DNA of 64,000 nt, from NCBI RefSeq assembly GCF_000023885.1, contig NC_013165.1:2294001-2358000 (forward strand), in the 5' to 3' direction. A program made the translations under genes and the position numbers. The DNA is from Slackia heliotrinireducens DSM 20476. Lineage in GTDB: Bacteria > Actinomycetota > Coriobacteriia > Coriobacteriales > Eggerthellaceae. Position 1 is the first letter of the stretch, and every line of letters starts with the position of its first letter. Positions 63,227 through 64,000 of this stretch are shown in pieces. The notes under the pieces were generated by a model that saw only the letters and a list, made by a program, of their open reading frames with translations, made no database searches and was not told the origin of the DNA.

Positions 63227-63954
63227 GTGCGCCCCCTTCCGAGGTTCGAACTTGCCGCCACCATGGCACGCTCCTCCTCGTCGGTGAGCAGCTTGCCGTC
63301 TCTAATATGCACCGTGCGATCGGCCCAGTCGGCGACTTCGGGGTCGTGGGTGATGAGGACTACGGTTTTGCCGGCGTCACTCAGTCGCCGGAACGTGGTC
63401 AAGACCATATGGCCCGTGGCAGAGTCCAGGTTGCCGGTCGGTTCGTCGGCGAGAATGAGTGCCGGGTCGTTGACCAAGGCGCGGGCGATGGCCACGCGCT
63501 GCATCTGGCCGCCGGACAGCTCGTTTGACTTGTGGTCGAAATACTCGGCTGGCAGGCCCACCGACTCCAGCGCGTCACAGGCGCGCGTCAGACGCTCGGA
63601 CACGGGGCAATCGGAGTAGATCAGCGGCAGCATGACATTGCGGATAACCGTTGCACGGGGCAGAAGGTTGAACGACTGGAACACGAATCCCAGGCGGGTC
63701 GAACGCACCTCTGCAAGTTCATCGTCATCGAGCGTGGACACGTCAATCCCCTCGAGGAAATACTGTCCCGACGTAGGCCTGTCCAAGCACCCCAAGATAT
63801 TCATGAACGTGGATTTTCCCGAACCGGACGGACCCATGATGCATAGGAACTCGCCCCGCTCCACCGTTAGCGACACGCCGCGCAAGACGTGGGTGAGCCC
63901 GGCCTTGCTCTCATATATGCGATGTATGTTGCGAACATCCAAGACGGGAGGCAT
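63223..63954 (-). CDS. ABC transporter ATPase of the MacB/LolD type
   Basis: A 243-residue ATPase with Walker A GPSGSGKS (about 41-48), signature LSGGQMQRVAIARAL, Walker B LILADEPTGNLD and switch His in LITHDPEVA. The FQSFNLLPR segment is typical of the MacB/LolD branch. It works with the permease encoded immediately downstream. ATG 63954 lies one base past the stop of the upstream gene. Confidence 0.95.
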   Translation of the reverse strand: MPPVLDVRNIHRIYESKAGLTHVLRGVSLTVERGEFLCIMGPSGSGKSTFMNILGCLDRPTSGQYFLEGIDVSTLDDDELAEVRSTRLGFVFQSFNLLPRATVIRNVMLPLIYSDCPVSERLTRACDALESVGLPAEYFDHKSNELSGGQMQRVAIARALVNDPALILADEPTGNLDSATGHMVLTTFRRLSDAGKTVVLITHDPEVADWADRTVHIRDGKLLTDEEERAMVAASSNLGRGRT

Positions 63955-63955
63955 G

Positions 63956-64000
63956 CTAGTATCCCATCATCGCGCCGTCGTCTTCGAGCATTTCGCCTTC
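63956..64000 (-). CDS. 3' end of the gene upstream of the ABC ATPase
   Basis: Fourteen codons (EGEMLEDDGAMMGY) and a TAG stop are visible, one base before the ATPase start, so translation is coupled. In MacB-type operons the gene here is usually the periplasmic adaptor (MacA-like), but 14 residues cannot show that. Confidence 0.55.
   Translation of the reverse strand, partial: EGEMLEDDGAMMGY

Noticed and set aside
1-64000. CRISPR arrays, rRNA, tRNA or prophage
   Set aside because: No regularly spaced direct repeats, no rRNA-like or tRNA-like stretches and no phage structural or integrase genes were seen.

Overview
The window is GC-rich, gene-dense DNA from an anaerobic actinobacterium. Three things point to class Coriobacteriia, probably Eggerthellaceae: a Tat-exported molybdopterin oxidoreductase operon with a divergent LuxR regulator carrying about a dozen membrane segments, a complete tetrahydrofolate C1 branch (fhs, fchA, folD), and a long oxygen-independent cobalamin operon. 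This placement is inferred from gene content; there is no rRNA or other taxonomic marker here.

Left part (1-20 kb): a gene start running off the edge; aspS-hisS; a small membrane protein; an M16C metallopeptidase with an intact IS1595-type element (perfect inverted repeats and 8-bp target duplication) 26 bp upstream of its start codon; a trigger-factor-like gene convergent with an ABC-type ATPase; a DUF1846 protein; two flavin-binding proteins; a peroxide-response operon (gpx, ohrR, CDF metal exporter) with a readable OhrR operator over its promoter; pspA next to a GIDE-like membrane protein; and a YczE-like membrane domain fused to a cytidylate-kinase-like domain.

Middle part (20-45 kb): a membrane LuxR regulator diverges from a five-gene operon (unknown protein, molybdopterin catalytic subunit, four-cluster ferredoxin, TorD chaperone, ferric-reductase-like haem anchor). 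Then come a vWA protein, a membrane lipoprotein-like protein, fchA-folD-folE, a HAD phosphatase, a hydrolase, an ICMT-like methyltransferase broken by an in-frame TGA, a DUF1232 protein, fhs, a LysO exporter, two zinc-ribbon membrane proteins, a PaaI thioesterase, a zinc macrodomain paired with a class M sirtuin, and apbE. The FolD lacks the cyclohydrolase Lys and Gln, and the adjacent FchA can supply that step.

Right part (44.9-61.2 kb): one minus-strand series of 16 genes, mostly with overlapping ends, encodes most of anaerobic cobalamin synthesis: cbiD, a cbiF-cbiG-cbiH fusion, cbiJ, cbiET, cbiA, cbiB, a DUF364 protein, cobD, cbiP, cbiC, cobT, cobU, cobS, a short CobU-like gene, cobC and a GIY-YIG gene. 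CbiL, the cobaltochelatase, the adenosyltransferase and lower-ligand synthesis are not in the window. After an 800-bp stretch without a gene comes a MacB-type ABC permease/ATPase pair and the last codons of a third gene.

The best candidates for something new are the macrodomain-sirtuin pair without its usual lipoylated target genes, the divided FolD/FchA activity, the OhrR-Gpx-metal-exporter operon, the fused and duplicated cobalamin proteins, and the unknown lead gene of the molybdoenzyme operon.
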